The notes under the pieces were generated by a model. The model was given only the letters and a program-made list of their open reading frames with translations, did not search any database and was not told the origin of the DNA. 64,000 nucleotides of DNA, taken from NCBI RefSeq assembly GCF_900102105.1, contig NZ_FNBB01000003.1:558001-622000 (forward strand). The letters run 5' to 3'. Below are positions 9,086-17,955 of the stretch, in pieces. The DNA comes from Agrobacterium pusense (GTDB lineage Bacteria; Pseudomonadota; Alphaproteobacteria; Rhizobiales; Rhizobiaceae). Made by a program: the position numbers and the translations under genes. How positions within the stretch are numbered: the first letter of the stretch is position 1; every line of letters starts with the position of its first letter.

Positions 9086-10711
9086 TCAGGCGCTGACGGC
9101 GACGGGGGTCGTCAGCAGATCGCGCAGGCGTTTTTTGTCGATTTTTCCGACGGCGGTGAGGGGCATGGCGTCGATGAAGCGCACACGATCCGGCAGCTTG
9201 TAATCCGCGACGCCGAGGCCTGCGAGGTGCTGGCGAATAGCCGGCGCCTTGAGAGCGGGATTGCGCGACACGACGAAGACGCAGCTTTTTTCGCCGAGAA
9301 GTTCGTCTTGCATCGCCACCAGAGCCGCATGGGTGACATCCGGATGCCGCAGGATCAGGTTTTCCACCTCTTCCGAAGCGACCTTTTCGCCGCCGCGATT
9401 GATCTGGTCCTTCACCCGGCCAACGACCCGCAGATAACCTTCGGGCGTGCGCTGCACGACGTCGCCCGAGTAATAGAAGCCATCCTTGTCGAAGACCCGG
9501 GCGCTGTGTTCGGGCGCGCGGTAATAGCCCCGGAACGTATAGGGGCCACGCGTTGCCAGCATGCCGGCTTCGCCCTCGGGCACGTCGTTGCCGTCCTCGT
9601 CAACGATGCGGATTTCGTCATCCGGGCTGATCGGTCGTCCTTGCGTGGTAAAGACGATATGGTCGGGGTCACCGAAGCGGGTGTAGTTCACCAGACCTTC
9701 CGCCATGCCGAAGACCTGTTGCAGATCGCAGCCCAGCACTTCCGGCACCTGGCGGGCCAAAGCCTCGGCGAAGCTTGCACCGCCGACCTGCAGGAGCTTG
9801 AGCGACTTCAGCCTTTCGCGATGGGCGGGAGCCGCCTGCAGCCACAGCGCGACGGCCGGCGGCACCAGCGGCACAATGTTAACGCCGTGTTTTTCGATGA
9901 GATCGAAGCAGGCAAGTGGTTCCGGATTGGCGGCCATGACCACCGCACCGCCGGCGTGGAACACACCGAGCGCGCCGGGCGAACTCATCGGGTAATTATG
10001 CGCCACCGGAATGGCGCAGAGGAAGCGGGTCTCAGGCGAAAGGCCGCAGATTTCCGCACTGGCCCGAACGCTGTAATCATAGTCGTTATGCGTCCGGGGG
10101 ATCAGTTTTGGCGTACCGGTGCTGCCACCGGAAAGCTGGAACAGCGCCACTTCATCGGCGGCGGAAGGGGCGTAAACGGGTGGGTTTTCGGCAGGGGCGG
10201 CCAGTTGCCGTTCCAGGCTCAACCGCGGATCTGTTTCGCCAAGCAGAAGGGTCAGGGTAAGCCCGGGAGAAGCCGCCTTCAGCGCCTCCAAAAATGTGTC
10301 ATTGGCGAAAAGCTCGTGGCTGCGCGAGCCGATCACCAGCTTCGGCGCGATCTGCTCCGCATAGGAGGTCATTTCCAGCCGGCGATGGCTGAAAAGTGCG
10401 TTGACGGGGGCCGCGCCGATCTTCATCAGCGCGAAAAAGACGAGATAGAACTCGGCAATGTTAGGCAACTGTACCAGCGCGGTGTCGCCCTTGCCGATGC
10501 CAGCGGCGGAGAGATGTCCGGCCAGATTGGAGGATTGCCGGTCGATATCCGCGTAGGTGAAGCGGCGGTCGCCGCAGATCAGGGCCGTCGCGTCCGGCCG
10601 GCGCTCGATCTGTTCGGTGAGGATGCCGCTCAGCGGCCTGTCGATCCAGTAACCGTGCTCGCGGTAGCGGCGCGTCAGATCGTCGGGCCAGCGTTGAAAT
10701 TCGATTGTCAT
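9086..10711 (-). CDS. entE: 2,3-dihydroxybenzoate-AMP ligase
   Basis: A 541-residue stand-alone adenylation enzyme (EntE/DhbE/VibE) that activates DHB with ATP and transfers it to the aryl carrier protein. Seen: the P-loop LSGGSTGTPKLIPRTHNDY, FGMAEGLVNYTR, YYSGDVVQ, and the C-terminal catalytic lysine region (TAVGKIDKKRLR). The IPVAHNYPMSSPG substrate-site string is typical of aryl-acid ligases. The chosen ATG (10711) lies 17 bases after the entC stop with GGGGAC upstream; the longer frame would overlap entC. Confidence 0.93.
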   Translation of the reverse strand: MTIEFQRWPDDLTRRYREHGYWIDRPLSGILTEQIERRPDATALICGDRRFTYADIDRQSSNLAGHLSAAGIGKGDTALVQLPNIAEFYLVFFALMKIGAAPVNALFSHRRLEMTSYAEQIAPKLVIGSRSHELFANDTFLEALKAASPGLTLTLLLGETDPRLSLERQLAAPAENPPVYAPSAADEVALFQLSGGSTGTPKLIPRTHNDYDYSVRASAEICGLSPETRFLCAIPVAHNYPMSSPGALGVFHAGGAVVMAANPEPLACFDLIEKHGVNIVPLVPPAVALWLQAAPAHRERLKSLKLLQVGGASFAEALARQVPEVLGCDLQQVFGMAEGLVNYTRFGDPDHIVFTTQGRPISPDDEIRIVDEDGNDVPEGEAGMLATRGPYTFRGYYRAPEHSARVFDKDGFYYSGDVVQRTPEGYLRVVGRVKDQINRGGEKVASEEVENLILRHPDVTHAALVAMQDELLGEKSCVFVVSRNPALKAPAIRQHLAGLGVADYKLPDRVRFIDAMPLTAVGKIDKKRLRDLLTTPVAVSA

Positions 10712-10728
10712 GGTTTGTCCCCGGGAAA

Positions 10729-11904
10729 TCAGGCAGAAAGACCGCAGGCGTTCAGCATTGTCTTGAGTTTGGTCTGCACCTCGGCCCATTCGGATTCGGG
10801 CTCCGATGCCTCAACGATGCCGGCGCCGGCAAAGAGCCGCACCGTTTTTCGCTGCACGGTGCCGCACCGGATCGTCACCACCCACTCGCCATTGCCCTCA
10901 GAATCCGTCCAGCCGACCATGCCGGTGAAGAGGCCACGCTCGAAAGGCTCGACGAAGCGGATAAGGCGATGGGCGCGCTCGGTGGGGAAACCGCAGACGG
11001 CCGGCGTCGGGTGCAACAGGCACGCAAGCTGCAGGGCATTGGTCTCAGGGTCGGCGAGGCGGCCTTCGATGCGGGTCGAAAGATGCCAGAGGGCCGCCGT
11101 GTTGATGAGGGAGGGTTTTTCAGGGACATCGAGTTCCGCGCAGACCGGCGAAAGCAGGGAGCGGATGTCCTCGATAACGAGGCTGTGCTCGTAGTGGTCC
11201 TTTTCCGAAGCCGATAGCCGCTCGGCGTTGGCCTTGTCCGCGGCGGGGTCGACCATCCGCTTTGCCGATCCCGCCAGCGGGTTCGAGATGATGTTCTCAC
11301 CCTGCTTGCGAATCAGGAGCTCCGGGCTGACGCCGATGAGGTCGCCGCCATCGGGCAGCGGAATACGGAACTGGTAACCTTCGCGATTCTGTTTTGCGAG
11401 ACTCGCCAGCAATCTCTCGACATTGACCTCGGAAGCGAAGGTGAGTTCGCGCATCACGGAAAGTACCGCCTTACGGACATCGGAATGGCGGAAATTGACG
11501 ATGGCGTGCTCTACGGCGCGTTTAAAGCCGGTCTCGTCCGGCAGGCTGTTCTGGCCGACAAGCGCGGGCATGGCCGAATCGGCGACGACCGGCGCGGTTT
11601 CTCGTGGGCTCCACTCATGGTTGTTCGGTATATAAAGGCATGAGGGTTCGCTGACATCGAAGGGGATTGCCCCAATGGCGATCGGATTGTTCTGACCAGC
11701 CCGGCGGGCCCGTTCGAAAGCGGCTTTAATCGCTTGCTGCAAAGGGCTGCCCGTATCTTCTCCGCCGCGGGCCGGAAGCGTTATCCTTTCGCGGATTCCT
11801 TTGGCCCGCAACTGCCCGGTACCGGAAGTGAAGAGAAAATCTCTATTAAAATCAGCAATTTCGTCGGATTCGACGTCATTCGTCCTGAGTGCTCCCGTTT
11901 TCAT
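10729..11904 (-). CDS. entC: Isochorismate synthase
   Basis: A 391-residue chorismate-binding enzyme (EntC/DhbC) that isomerises chorismate to isochorismate, first step towards DHB. Seen: IGAIPFDVSEPSCLYIP, FRIPLPDGGDLIGVSPELL, NPLAGSAKR, KDHYEHSLVI, LHPTPAVCGFP, and ERGLFTGMVGWTDSEGNGEW, all core motifs of the family. It is the first gene of the operon and has a strong AGGAGG ribosome site. Its promoter region holds an IRO-type box 41 bases from the start. Confidence 0.93.
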   Translation of the reverse strand: MKTGALRTNDVESDEIADFNRDFLFTSGTGQLRAKGIRERITLPARGGEDTGSPLQQAIKAAFERARRAGQNNPIAIGAIPFDVSEPSCLYIPNNHEWSPRETAPVVADSAMPALVGQNSLPDETGFKRAVEHAIVNFRHSDVRKAVLSVMRELTFASEVNVERLLASLAKQNREGYQFRIPLPDGGDLIGVSPELLIRKQGENIISNPLAGSAKRMVDPAADKANAERLSASEKDHYEHSLVIEDIRSLLSPVCAELDVPEKPSLINTAALWHLSTRIEGRLADPETNALQLACLLHPTPAVCGFPTERAHRLIRFVEPFERGLFTGMVGWTDSEGNGEWVVTIRCGTVQRKTVRLFAGAGIVEASEPESEWAEVQTKLKTMLNACGLSA

Positions 11905-11944
11905 GGGATGCCTCCTGTTCGAGTGGTTGACGATGGCTTATACT

Positions 11945-11959
11945 TGATTATGATAATCA
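11945..11959. promoter_or_regulatory. IRO/RirA-type iron-responsive operator
   Basis: TGATTATGATAATCA is a near-perfect palindrome that fits TGA-N9-TCA, the IRO box linked to RirA iron regulation in rhizobia. It lies centrally between the divergent starts of entC (11904) and the Cy-Cy-A synthetase (11986), so one site could repress both operons when iron is plentiful. The consensus is known from other rhizobia; binding here is inferred. Confidence 0.65.
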
Positions 11960-11985
11960 TGTTTTGTCAATCGGTGCAAATTCAC

Positions 11986-14900
11986 ATGCTAAATTTAACT
12001 CCGATGCAGGTGGCCTACTGGGTCGGTCGGGAGACGGATGGGATACTCGGAAAAGTTACGCCCCATCTTTATCTCGAGTTCGAGGGGCGAGCTCTGGAGC
12101 TGGAAAAACTGGCCGTTGCAGTCGGCGGGCTTTGCCGGTGCCACCCGATGCTGAGCCTCAGGATCGATGCGGAAGGGCGTCAATCCGTCGATCCTGATGG
12201 TCGCCCGCTGCATCTCGATGTGGAGGACATGACGGCGCTTGATGCGGAGACGCTTGCGCGCCGACTCGAGATCAAGCGCCACGCGTGGAGCCATCGCGCG
12301 ACGGATCTTCGCACTGCGCCGCCCGCGGCGATTGCGCTCAGCCTGTTGCCGCATGGCCGTAGCCGGCTGCATGTGGACACGGACATGCTGGCCATCGATC
12401 CGGCCAGCGTGCGGATATTGATGGAGGACCTCGCCCGCCTTTACGACGAGGCGGACAAGGATGAGACCGCGCGTCCCCCGGCGCAGCCATCCTTCTTCGA
12501 CTGGACGAAACGCCTTGCGGCCGATCCTGACCTCAAGAGCGTGAGGGAATACGACCGGTCGTGGTGGCGGCAGCATATTGCGGATATTCCGGACGCGCCG
12601 CCGCTTCCATTTTTACCGGAGGATGCGTCACGCGCCGTTCATACGGACCGTTTTGCCACGATGCTTACGGTCGTTGAACGTGACGGTCTTGAACGGGCTG
12701 CGCGGCGTTGCTCGGTAACGATGTCGACCCTGTTGCTCGGTGTTTTTGCCGTGGTGCTGTCGCGGGCGATCGATTCCGAAAATTTCCGGCTCTCCGTCCC
12801 GGCTTTCTGGCGTGCACCCCTGGTTGAAGGGGTTGATTCCATCGTCGGTGAGTTTTCCAACGTGCTGGTGCTCGGCGTCGATATCAGACCCGCTGAAAGC
12901 GTCGAAGCCCTGCTCGGGCGGGTTTTCGATGACATGAACGGCCTGCTTGCCCATCAGGCCTATCCGGGCGTCAGCATCATGCGCGACCTCTCTCGCCTGC
13001 GCGGCGGTTTGCAGACCTCGCCCGTGGTTTTTACCGCCGGTGTCGACCTGCCGGGCGGCGATCTGTTTTCACAAAGGGTTGGGCAGCTGTTTGGCTCCCT
13101 GGTCCACACCGTATCGCAAGGGCCGGGGGTTGCGCTGGACGCGCAGGTCGCGAGGCTTGATGGCGGCCTGCTGATAAACTGGGATGTGCGGCTCGATGCG
13201 CTGCCTGAACCATGGCTTCGCGCCCTGTTTAAAACCTACGTGGGTCTCCTTCGCCGGCTCGCTGATCACCCGGACCTCGTTGAGGAAAGCGTGGAACGAT
13301 TTGGTGCTGCGATGCCCGAACAGCTGGCCGATAAAAAAGGAAACGCCATGGAACGTCCGCTCTCACCGCTGCAGAAGGCATATCTTCTCGGTCGCGGCAC
13401 ACATCTGCCGCTCAGCGGCGTGGCGATGCAGGAGTTTCGCGAATATCGCGGCAGCATCGACCCCGCCCTGCTGCGGACCCGCCTTTCTGCCATGGTCGAG
13501 AGACATGAAAGCCTGCGCACCCGCATCGATGAGCGGCGCCTCGTGCAGATCGTGTCCGGGGAAGCGGAGATCAACCTTGATATGATCGATCTCTCGGATA
13601 TTTCCCCGGCGGCAGCGGAAGCGAGGATCGATGCCGTCAGACGGGATTTTTCCCACGCCCATTTTGATCTCGCCGCCTCTCCCTGGCAGGTCACGGTCTT
13701 CCGCCTGCCGGCGTCCGAAGCAAAGGCTGATCATGTCGTGGTGTTCCTGCGTTTTGACGCTCTCATCCTTGACGGGCGGGCGATAGCCAGCCTGGCAACG
13801 GAACTTTTCGACGGTGTCCTGCCGGTCGCAATCGCCGCTGCGGCTGAAACGCCAGGAGAGGATATCGCAGCCGCCCGTGCCGGGGACGCGGCCTATTGGA
13901 CCGAGAAGCTGAAAGAAGCTGAAGTGCCCTCGCAGTTGCCCTGGAAAGCACCGCTCGAAACCATTCCGACGTCGCGATATAGCCGCCAGAGTCTGATTGT
14001 CGAAAAGCAGCGCTTCTCCGCCTTTGCGCGGGCCGGTGCGAAAGAGCGCCTGTTCAAGAATTCGGCGCTTACGGCGGTCATTCTCGAGGTGCTGTCGCTC
14101 TGGCTGAACGAGGGTGCGCTGGTGGTCGGCATTCCCGTTGCGCCGCAGGTGGATGGGGCCTTCGCCAACCGCTCCAGCTTCATCGCCGTCCAGTGGAATG
14201 CGGCAAAAGACGATTTTGCCGTGCGGGCGGCAGGCCTGCAGAGGGATGTGCTGGAAGGGCTGAACCATCTGGCTTTTTCCGGCATCGATCTCAATCGCGT
14301 GCTTCTCAATGCGAATGCGGGCGGGCTCGCCCTGCCTGTGGTGATTACCAATGGTCTCACATGGCCGACGCTTTCGCCGGATTCGGCCATGCGCTGGACG
14401 GACGGTCTGACGCAGACGCCGCAGGTCGCGCTGGATTTTCGCTTTTCGCAGAATCCGAAGGGCGATCTCGCCCTCGATATCGACTATGCGGAGCAGGCGA
14501 TCGATGCGGCGATGGTGGCGGATATTCTCGCAGCCGTCGAGCGCGCGATTGCGGGGATCGCGGATAGCGGCGCTTTCGTCCTCAACGGACGCGATATTGT
14601 CGACTTGTCCCATTACCGGCTGAATGGCGATGAAGGAAACTTCGTCTGCCCGCCATTTCTGGAACGGATCGCCGGCCGTCTTTTCGCAGGAGAGCCGTCA
14701 CGCACCGCGCTTGTCAGCGGCAAGCGGCGCATCGCCTATAGCGAGCTTGGCGAGATGGTGGCGCGCGTGATCACGAGCCTAAGGGCGCGCGGCATCGGTC
14801 GGGGCGATGTCGTGGCCATCTGCCTGCAGCGTAGCCCCGAACACACGGCGATCACGCTCGCCGCGGCCCTGATGGGGGCGGTCTGGGTGCCGGTCGACGC

Positions 14901-16437
14901 CGGTTCACCCGACGATCGCCTGCAGTATCTGCTGACCAACTGCCGCCCGGCGCTCATCGTCGCCCGTCGCGTTCCGCAGGGTTTTGATGCTGTCGATCCG
15001 GCGGTGCTTCTGTCCACGCCCGCTCCGGCTGGCGCACCGGTCTCCATGGCGGAGTTAGCGGCGCTTTCCCGAAGCGAGGGGCCTGCCTATTTTCTTTACA
15101 CGTCTGGCACGACAGGCAAACCGAAATGCGTCGTGCTTTCCAACCGCGCCACGGCCAATGTCATTGGCGGCACGCTGGCGGAATGGGCGGTGACGGAACG
15201 CGACGTATTCGTCTCGGTCACCCCGCTGCATCACGACATGTCGGTCTTTGATGTTTTCGGCGCGCTCGTTGCAGGGGCGACGCTGGTGCTGCCGGAACCC
15301 GGAGAGGAAAAGGATGCGGTGCGCTGGAACGAGCTGGTCGCAGAACATGGTGTCACGCTGTGGTGCTCCGTGCCTGCCATCCTCGAAATGCTTCTCGCCT
15401 GCCGCCGTGGTAACCAGCTATCGTCGCTCCGACTTGTCGCGCAGGGCGGGGACTATATCAAGCCTGTTATCATAGAAGAGCTTCGCCGGCTGAATCCTGA
15501 CCTGCGGCTGATATCGCTAGGCGGGCCAACGGAAACGACGATCTGGAGCATCTGGCACGAGATTGTTGCGGAAGATGTGGCGGCCGTGCCCTATGGCCAC
15601 CCGCTGCCCGCCAATCGTTATTTCGTCCTCAACGATCACGGCGGCCATTGCCCGGCGGGCGTCGTTGGCCGCATCCATACGGCCGGCGTGAATGTCGCGA
15701 TCGGCTATCTCGAGGACGGCGCGATTACCCAGACGGATTTCGTGACGATTACCGATCCGCAGGGAAACAGCGTGCGCGCCTTCCGAACCGGGGACCGCGG
15801 CCGCTACCGGCCGGATGGCAAGATCATGTTCGCGAGCCGTGTCAACGGTTACGTCAAGGTGCGGGGCGTGCGCGTCTCGCTGCCGGATGTGGAAAACGAG
15901 CTGATCCGCCACCCTTTTCTCCAGAGGGTTCTGGTGGTGGATTACGGTGTCGAGCAAAGGGGCGAGGCGGCCATCGGCGTGCTTTATGTCACGGCACCCG
16001 GCCTCGAACTCACCACTGCCGAACTGCGCGACTTTGCCCGCCGGCATCTGCCGGAATCGCATGTGCCCGGCCGGTTTCTCAAGGTTGACGATCTGCCGCT
16101 TTCGACCAATGGCAAGCCCGACCGCCGTCGCGCCCGTGAACTCTTGACCGGTGGAAAGGCTGACGCGGAACCGGCAAAATTCTCCGCCTCTGCGGTTCCC
16201 GACGTCGATCACGGCGACCGCCGGGTGCTGGATATCTATCTCAGCGTATTGGGTAAAAAGCCGGCAAATGTGGATGCAGACAGCGACCTGCTGGCGCTCG
16301 GACTTTTGCCATCGCACCTGAAAACCGTCTCGGCCGAAATTCGCGCCGTCTTCGGTGTTGACCTGACACCGCAGCAGCTTTTGCGGTGCCGCAACGCCAG
16401 GCAGGTGACGTCGCTCATGGCCGTACGGGCGGCGTGA
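11986..16437 (+). CDS. Nonribosomal peptide synthetase, Cy-Cy-A with degenerate carrier tail (VibF N-terminal-half-like)
   Basis: A 1483-residue synthetase. Domains: Cy1 (about 1-450) with DMLAID at 133-138, Cy2 (about 460-910) with DALILD at 591-596, both keeping the DxxxxD motif of heterocyclisation domains in place of HHxxxDG; then an adenylation domain (about 930-1400) with YTSGTTGKPK, GGPTETTIW, RTGDRGRYRPDG and the NGKPDR lysine; then about 70 residues that align with a carrier domain but have Pro1442 where the phosphopantetheine serine belongs (LGLLPSHLKT). By analogy with vibriobactin VibF it condenses DHB with Thr (or Cys) and cyclises it. The ATG at 11986 directly precedes LTPMQVAYW; the upstream open frame is antisense to entC. 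It is followed at 61 bases by a VibH-like gene. Confidence 0.88.
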   Translation: MLNLTPMQVAYWVGRETDGILGKVTPHLYLEFEGRALELEKLAVAVGGLCRCHPMLSLRIDAEGRQSVDPDGRPLHLDVEDMTALDAETLARRLEIKRHAWSHRATDLRTAPPAAIALSLLPHGRSRLHVDTDMLAIDPASVRILMEDLARLYDEADKDETARPPAQPSFFDWTKRLAADPDLKSVREYDRSWWRQHIADIPDAPPLPFLPEDASRAVHTDRFATMLTVVERDGLERAARRCSVTMSTLLLGVFAVVLSRAIDSENFRLSVPAFWRAPLVEGVDSIVGEFSNVLVLGVDIRPAESVEALLGRVFDDMNGLLAHQAYPGVSIMRDLSRLRGGLQTSPVVFTAGVDLPGGDLFSQRVGQLFGSLVHTVSQGPGVALDAQVARLDGGLLINWDVRLDALPEPWLRALFKTYVGLLRRLADHPDLVEESVERFGAAMPEQLADKKGNAMERPLSPLQKAYLLGRGTHLPLSGVAMQEFREYRGSIDPALLRTRLSAMVERHESLRTRIDERRLVQIVSGEAEINLDMIDLSDISPAAAEARIDAVRRDFSHAHFDLAASPWQVTVFRLPASEAKADHVVVFLRFDALILDGRAIASLATELFDGVLPVAIAAAAETPGEDIAAARAGDAAYWTEKLKEAEVPSQLPWKAPLETIPTSRYSRQSLIVEKQRFSAFARAGAKERLFKNSALTAVILEVLSLWLNEGALVVGIPVAPQVDGAFANRSSFIAVQWNAAKDDFAVRAAGLQRDVLEGLNHLAFSGIDLNRVLLNANAGGLALPVVITNGLTWPTLSPDSAMRWTDGLTQTPQVALDFRFSQNPKGDLALDIDYAEQAIDAAMVADILAAVERAIAGIADSGAFVLNGRDIVDLSHYRLNGDEGNFVCPPFLERIAGRLFAGEPSRTALVSGKRRIAYSELGEMVARVITSLRARGIGRGDVVAICLQRSPEHTAITLAAALMGAVWVPVDAGSPDDRLQYLLTNCRPALIVARRVPQGFDAVDPAVLLSTPAPAGAPVSMAELAALSRSEGPAYFLYTSGTTGKPKCVVLSNRATANVIGGTLAEWAVTERDVFVSVTPLHHDMSVFDVFGALVAGATLVLPEPGEEKDAVRWNELVAEHGVTLWCSVPAILEMLLACRRGNQLSSLRLVAQGGDYIKPVIIEELRRLNPDLRLISLGGPTETTIWSIWHEIVAEDVAAVPYGHPLPANRYFVLNDHGGHCPAGVVGRIHTAGVNVAIGYLEDGAITQTDFVTITDPQGNSVRAFRTGDRGRYRPDGKIMFASRVNGYVKVRGVRVSLPDVENELIRHPFLQRVLVVDYGVEQRGEAAIGVLYVTAPGLELTTAELRDFARRHLPESHVPGRFLKVDDLPLSTNGKPDRRRARELLTGGKADAEPAKFSASAVPDVDHGDRRVLDIYLSVLGKKPANVDADSDLLALGLLPSHLKTVSAEIRAVFGVDLTPQQLLRCRNARQVTSLMAVRAA

Positions 16438-16497
16438 ATCCCATCATTTCGGGTGGCACTCCGCGCCCGGCAACGAAAATAGTGCAAGGAAAAACAG

Positions 16498-17844
16498 ATG
16501 GCGCATATCGATCCCGCCGGCGGCTGGCTTCCACTGACGCAGCCGCAACTCGATTTCTGGGAGGAGTTTTCCTTCCATCCCGACGAACCGGTTTCAACCG
16601 TCGCCCATTACATCGATCTTTCCGGTGCGGTGAATGAAAGCGCGCTCCTTCAGGCGATCACACGCACCGTGCGCGAATCCGAAGTCCTGTCTATCCGCTT
16701 CCGCGTCGGCGATGATGGCGAGACGCCGCAGCAATGCTGCGACCCAAGCCATGCCCCGGTTGTGGAACTTGTCGATCTCCGCGGCAATCCCGCTCCGCTG
16801 GAGGAGGCTTTGCGGCGCATGAACGCGGATGTGGAAGCGCGGCTCGATCTCACGGCCGACAGGCTCTCGGCGCAGCTCCTCTACCGTATCGCCGATGATC
16901 GTTACCTTTGGTATATCCGCGCCCATCATATCGTCGTTGATGGTTATGGGCTGACGCTGGTGGAGCAGCGCTGCGGCCAGCTTTACGGGCACTATTGCGG
17001 CAAGGGTGAAGCGGGTCCGGATTTTCACCCCTTCGGCGATTTCCTGGCGGAAGAGGAAGCCTACAAGCGGAGCCGGCGTTTCGAAAAGGATCGCGATTTC
17101 TGGACAGCCTATCTCGCCGCACCCGCCGATCTGCCGGTGCTGGACAAGGATTGCGAGGATTATGGCGGCGGCGGCCTGCATGCGGATGCGGCCTTGCCGC
17201 CCGGTTTCAGCAAGCGGTTGCAACGACTGGCCGGCGCACTGGAGATTGGCTGGCCCGATCTTCTGGTGCTGCTTTCCGGTCTTTATCTCCACCGGGTGCT
17301 GCCCCGTCCGGATCGTGATGTCCTGACACTGTGGCTGCCTTTCATGAGCCGCTGGGGCAGTGTCGGCGCGCATATGCCGGCCATGCTCGTCAACATCCTG
17401 CCGTTCCACCTCACCATCGAGCCGGGCGAGGACGTCGCCGCATTTCTGACACGCAACGCCGCCAATCTGCGGAAGCAGCGCCTGCACGGCCGCTACCGTA
17501 TTGAACAGATCGCCGCCGACCGGGAAATACCGAAAGGCCGGCGCTTCTTCTTCTCGCCGCTCATCAATGTCCTGCCGTTCAGCGCGCCGGTGTTTGCCGG
17601 GCTCACCGTTGCCAGGCACATTCTGGCGAATGGTCCCGGCGACGGGTTCAACCTTACCTTCCGCGGTGAAGATGACGGCAGCGAACTGAACCTGCACATC
17701 GATGCGGACTCGGCGCTGACACAAGCGGGAGACTTCGCTCGCTACCGTAAAGAGCTGCCATTGTTCCTCGATGCCATGCTGCGCGAGGAGGCCTTGGCGC
17801 TTGCGGCGGTGGAGGCGTCCACGGCGTTCCGCCTGGCGGTCTGA
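16498..17844 (+). CDS. Free-standing condensation enzyme, VibH-like
   Basis: A 448-residue single condensation domain with no carrier or adenylation domain, the size and layout of VibH, which acylates a polyamine with DHB taken from the EntB/VibB carrier. The catalytic motif is intact: RAHHIVVDGYG (about 140-150). LTQPQLDFWEE at the N-terminus is the usual first core motif. In agrobactin both primary amines of spermidine carry DHB, so this enzyme is the best candidate for those steps. The start has AAGGAA upstream. It is in operon with the Cy-Cy-A gene. Confidence 0.87.
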   Translation: MAHIDPAGGWLPLTQPQLDFWEEFSFHPDEPVSTVAHYIDLSGAVNESALLQAITRTVRESEVLSIRFRVGDDGETPQQCCDPSHAPVVELVDLRGNPAPLEEALRRMNADVEARLDLTADRLSAQLLYRIADDRYLWYIRAHHIVVDGYGLTLVEQRCGQLYGHYCGKGEAGPDFHPFGDFLAEEEAYKRSRRFEKDRDFWTAYLAAPADLPVLDKDCEDYGGGGLHADAALPPGFSKRLQRLAGALEIGWPDLLVLLSGLYLHRVLPRPDRDVLTLWLPFMSRWGSVGAHMPAMLVNILPFHLTIEPGEDVAAFLTRNAANLRKQRLHGRYRIEQIAADREIPKGRRFFFSPLINVLPFSAPVFAGLTVARHILANGPGDGFNLTFRGEDDGSELNLHIDADSALTQAGDFARYRKELPLFLDAMLREEALALAAVEASTAFRLAV

Positions 17845-17908
17845 GGTGTGACGGCGTGCGGATGCAGGGGCCGCGCCAGGACATTCTCATCAGCGTTCAA
17901 AGACAAAT

Positions 17909-17937
17909 AACCCGGCTCCGTCAGGCGAAGCCGGGTT
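17909..17937. terminator. Bidirectional terminator between convergent siderophore operons
   Basis: A 9-bp stem AACCCGGCT / AGCCGGGTT with an 11-base loop. It is followed by a T-run on the plus strand and an A/T-rich run on the minus side, so it can stop both the VibH-like operon (stop 17844) and the C-PCP-C gene (stop 17956). Confidence 0.75.
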
Positions 17938-17955
17938 TTCCTTGGCAGGTCCGGC

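Noticed and set aside
8978..11194. Long plus-strand open frame (738 codons) opposite entE and entC
   Set aside because: Antisense to two clear genes; no recognisable domain or ribosome site.
11734..11985. N-terminal extension of the Cy-Cy-A synthetase
   Set aside because: It would cross the iron box and overlap entC antisense; Cy domains begin directly before LTPMQVAYW.
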